Positions 61,655 through 64,000 of a stretch of 64,000 bases of DNA are shown here, one piece after another. Origin of the DNA: Microplitis mediator (lineage: Eukaryota > Arthropoda > Insecta > Hymenoptera > Braconidae); the NCBI RefSeq assembly GCF_029852145.1, contig NC_079969.1, positions 21,506,459 to 21,570,458 of the forward strand. The letters run 5' to 3'. The stretch's first letter is position 1. Every line of letters begins with the position of its first letter. Under the pieces are notes generated by a model. That model searched no databases and had not been told where the DNA came from. It was given only the letters and a program-made list of their open reading frames with translations. A program made the position numbers and the translations under genes.

Positions 61655-61685
61655 TGAAGATCGTCTGAACGTGACTAGATTTTAT
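61655..61685 (-). promoter_or_regulatory. Candidate TATA/Inr core promoter of the convertase gene
   Basis: On the minus strand an ATAAAA box starts at 61685. An initiator-like TTCAG has its A at 61655, exactly 30 bases downstream, which is the usual TATA-to-start spacing in insects. This would give a 5' UTR of about 114 bases (61654-61542) with no upstream ATG that I noticed. No transcript evidence is available, so the start site is an inference. Confidence 0.45.
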
Positions 61686-61689
61686 GGGA

Positions 61690-62618
61690 TCTTTGAGTCA
61701 TTCAGTTAAAAATTGACTTACGCAATACTCGTTTATTTATTTTTATTTTATTCTTCTTTCTATTCTTGACGAAAATATTATTTTCGATTCCCTCTTTCTA
61801 TTTACTTCGGTAAATTTTATTTCAATTGAAAAAATTTTCATTGAAACTACTCTGAGATTTTCTTACTTTATTGAAAATTTTTATCTGGAAAATAGAAAAA
61901 AAAATGTATATTTAGTAAACTTATTATGTAAATTTAAATTTATAGTCAAAAATAATAAACAAAATTTTACAGTAAATACATGAATATATTAACTACTAAA
62001 TATTCAATTTCCAACCTCATTAATAATTTAAACGATAAATTAATTAAAATTTTTTTTTTTTTATTATTTCAACTCATAAACGTGCAAAACGATTTGAAAC
62101 TTTGTGTAATCGAAATCAAATTGTCTTGAAAACTTATATGAAGTTGGAGTCAAATAGAGTTAAGTGATTGAACTAAACGCTTCGATCGACACGATAAGAT
62201 GAAGGAATAAATTTTCAAAGTATCAAAGTGTTATTTCATATTATATTATTTAAATAGAATAAAAAAAAACTCCATTCTAAAATTATCATAAAAGTTAAGT
62301 ATTGTAGAGACAACTAGTGAATGTTTAAACTTTACCCCAGTAAAATGTTAAATGCACTCATGAGAGGAAATAAAAAATATATGAAACTTTTAGTCTGTAC
62401 ATAGTAAAAATTTAAGTATGTACATGCATACTCGCTGTCCTTATATTACTAAACGTTTATGGAAATTAAAAAAAAACTTTTTAGAATCACTTGAAAAAAA
62501 AAAGACTAAAATGAGTCATCCAAGTCATAATGATTTTATAAAACATTAACGAATATGTAAATTCTTTTATTTCTGTGTAGAAATATTAATTATAAGAAAT
62601 TAAATTTAAAAATAATTT
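61690..62618. other. Upstream flank of the convertase promoter, no feature recognised
   Basis: The DNA is AT-rich with homopolymer runs. I see no coding potential, TIR element or tandem array. It may hold regulatory sites for the gene to its left, but none can be named from sequence alone. Confidence 0.3.
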
Positions 62619-63280
62619 TGTACATTTCAAGCGCGAAGGCGCTGTGTGTGCTTACGATCGAAATTATTTTTTCAACTAATTCACTCACGTTGAATTATCT
62701 CTACACTTTTTTTATTACACTAAAATGGGCTAAATTGTATACTAGTACAAAGATAATTTATTAAGGAATAATTTCGACGGTATTAAGTCGATTCATTATT
62801 CCATTGATTTAAAATAAATTATTTTAATTCAAGAAACCAGTGCTGTCAATTGTTCTGTATGAATCTTTGGAACCACGATAACTCTCGAAAAATATAATAA
62901 ATTGGCCTAATTTTTTTTGGTAGCTTTGTATCTTTGGTCACAAGAACTCTTTTGAAAATCACTATCCAAATCCTTTTTGTTTAATTGTAATTAATAAAAA
63001 ACTTAAAACCGGTAATTCATAAAAAATTTAGCTGCCATTTTTTATTGTTATTTTTTCATTTTTTCTCCTCTACCAACTACTGGCAGCAGCACTAGTGTGA
63101 CAGTAGAATCAAACAATAAAAATCGGAATGTAAGAAAAAAGGCGGGATATGTAAAAAATTTTTAAATAATAAAATTAAACTGAAAATAAAAATTATAATT
63201 AACAGTGTTAAAGTTAAATAACAATTAATAATGAAAATTATAAAATGATAATAATTATGATAAGTGATTGAGTCGTGCAA
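62619..63280 (+). repeat. Dispersed repeat R1, copy 3 (uninterrupted)
   Basis: The block order is the same as at 10.5 kb: CAAGCGCGAAGGCGCTG, TTACGATCGAAATTAT, AGATAATTTATTAAGGAATA, AAGAAACCAGTGC, GGTAATTCATAAAAAATTTA, CTACTGGCAGCAGCACTAG, AAGGCGGGAT, ending GTGATTGAGTCGTGC. It lacks both small insertions seen in copy 1 and so acts as an empty-site reference. Confidence 0.7.
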
Positions 63281-63950
63281 TTTTGGATTATCCAACAAAT
63301 TTTTATTGTTATTAATTACTCACACTCGAGAAAAAATAGTTAAGATTTACTTAGATTTTATTTGTTGTATTTTTTAGATGAAAGTAGATCCTAACAAATG
63401 GTTTTCCCCGGGAAATTTCTACATTAAAAAAAAAAATATATATATATTAATTCAAATAAAAATATTATTATGTTGTAAACAAGTTTCAACAGTAAATGTA
63501 AATTTTTTATCGCATCTAATAAATATGTATCTGAATTTACATAAGTTATAGAAAAATGTTTGTTTTTTATTTTAAAAATCTTCGAGTTTGCTATCAAAGA
63601 AAAACGAGATTCCTATCGAATTTTTACAGATGAATTTTCTCCTGCTCTTGACTGTTGTTTACATACACGAGTAATCTCTTCAACTTATCTCTTTATATAT
63701 CCGACGTTTTCCCGATCAAACTTCTCTCTCTTATATAATTTTTTTCTTTTTTTTATCGTAAAACATTGAGTATGTTCTTGAGCATAGAAAATAAGAGAGA
63801 GGATAAATAAATAGGAAGTAAAATCGGAGATCCTATTGCGTGTCCGACAGCAATTCCAATCAAACTTTAAATCGAGCATTATTCATACCTTTGGTGTTCT
63901 TTCTTAACTTAAGTTAAACCATACTAACTCTCTCTTTTTCTATCACTACT

Positions 63951-63966
63951 TGCTGCTGCTGCTGCT
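63951..63966. repeat. (TGC)n microsatellite
   Basis: Five TGC units close to the window end, followed by ACCACTTCTAC. GTAGTAGTGG-like sequence also occurs near 50625, and GTAGCAGCAGTACC near 44015. Confidence 0.85.
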
Positions 63967-64000
63967 ACCACTTCTACTTTTAACTATGAGCAAACCTGAT

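Overview
This is a stretch of strongly AT-rich, gene-poor eukaryotic (almost certainly insect) genomic DNA. Only one stretch looks convincingly protein-coding: a short 5' coding exon near the right end on the minus strand. All other open frames are short, low-complexity (I/F/Y/K/N-rich) by-products of AT-rich DNA or lie inside repeats. An arthropod, and more narrowly a parasitoid wasp-like hymenopteran, is my guess from composition, repeat style and the proprotein convertase exon. It is an inference, not a demonstrated assignment. There are no bacterial operons, CRISPR arrays or rRNA genes.

The window is dominated by small non-autonomous DNA transposons (MITEs and foldback elements). At least a dozen have terminal inverted repeats (TIRs) that start with the same tip, 5'-CAC(G/T/A)..., directly flanked by TA on both sides, as expected for Tc1/mariner-type TA insertion. 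Their interiors are unrelated. Several families carry arrays of a short family-specific palindrome. The clearest is the GGGAA-N3-TTCCC family: three full copies at 5.9, 25.7 and 37.5 kb and a divergent one at 30.3 kb. Elements are often inserted into one another, with nests at 2.2-4.0, 4.9-7.1, 17.5-22.2, 37.2-39.1, 45.5-46.2 and 57.4-58.9 kb. I see no transposase gene, so these copies would depend on enzymes encoded elsewhere.

Layout, left to right: 1-2.2 kb, AT-rich DNA with a promoter-like patch near 1.36 kb; 2.2-7.1 kb, nested MITEs; 7.1-10.5 kb, mostly unremarkable; 10.5-11.4 kb, first copy of a dispersed repeat (R1) with two small insertions; 11.65-13.8 kb, a GC-richer composite region with two tandem arrays; 14.6-22.2 kb, a run of TA-type MITEs; 23.8-26.8 kb, repeat R2, a multi-hairpin module and two MITEs; 27.3 kb, a tRNA-derived SINE; 29.8-30.7 kb, two MITEs; 31.8-32.0 kb, a GC-rich promoter-like island; 33.2-34.3 kb, a MITE and R1 copy 2; 37.2-41.2 kb, a nested MITE and hairpin modules; 42.2-42.7 kb, R2 copy 2; 45.5-46.2 kb, a MITE carrying hairpin modules; 49-57 kb, mostly unannotatable DNA with a few GC-richer islands; 57.4-58.9 kb, a multiply nested element with a tRNA-like core; 61.3-61.7 kb, the convertase first exon with a TATA/Inr-like promoter; 62.6-63.3 kb, R1 copy 3.

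The convertase gene is read right to left, so some or all of the 60 kb to its left may be its first intron. That would explain the lack of other coding sequence, but no second exon was identified here. The two most interesting observations are the palindrome-array MITEs and a set of hairpins that share a GC-rich core while carrying different self-complementary arms.
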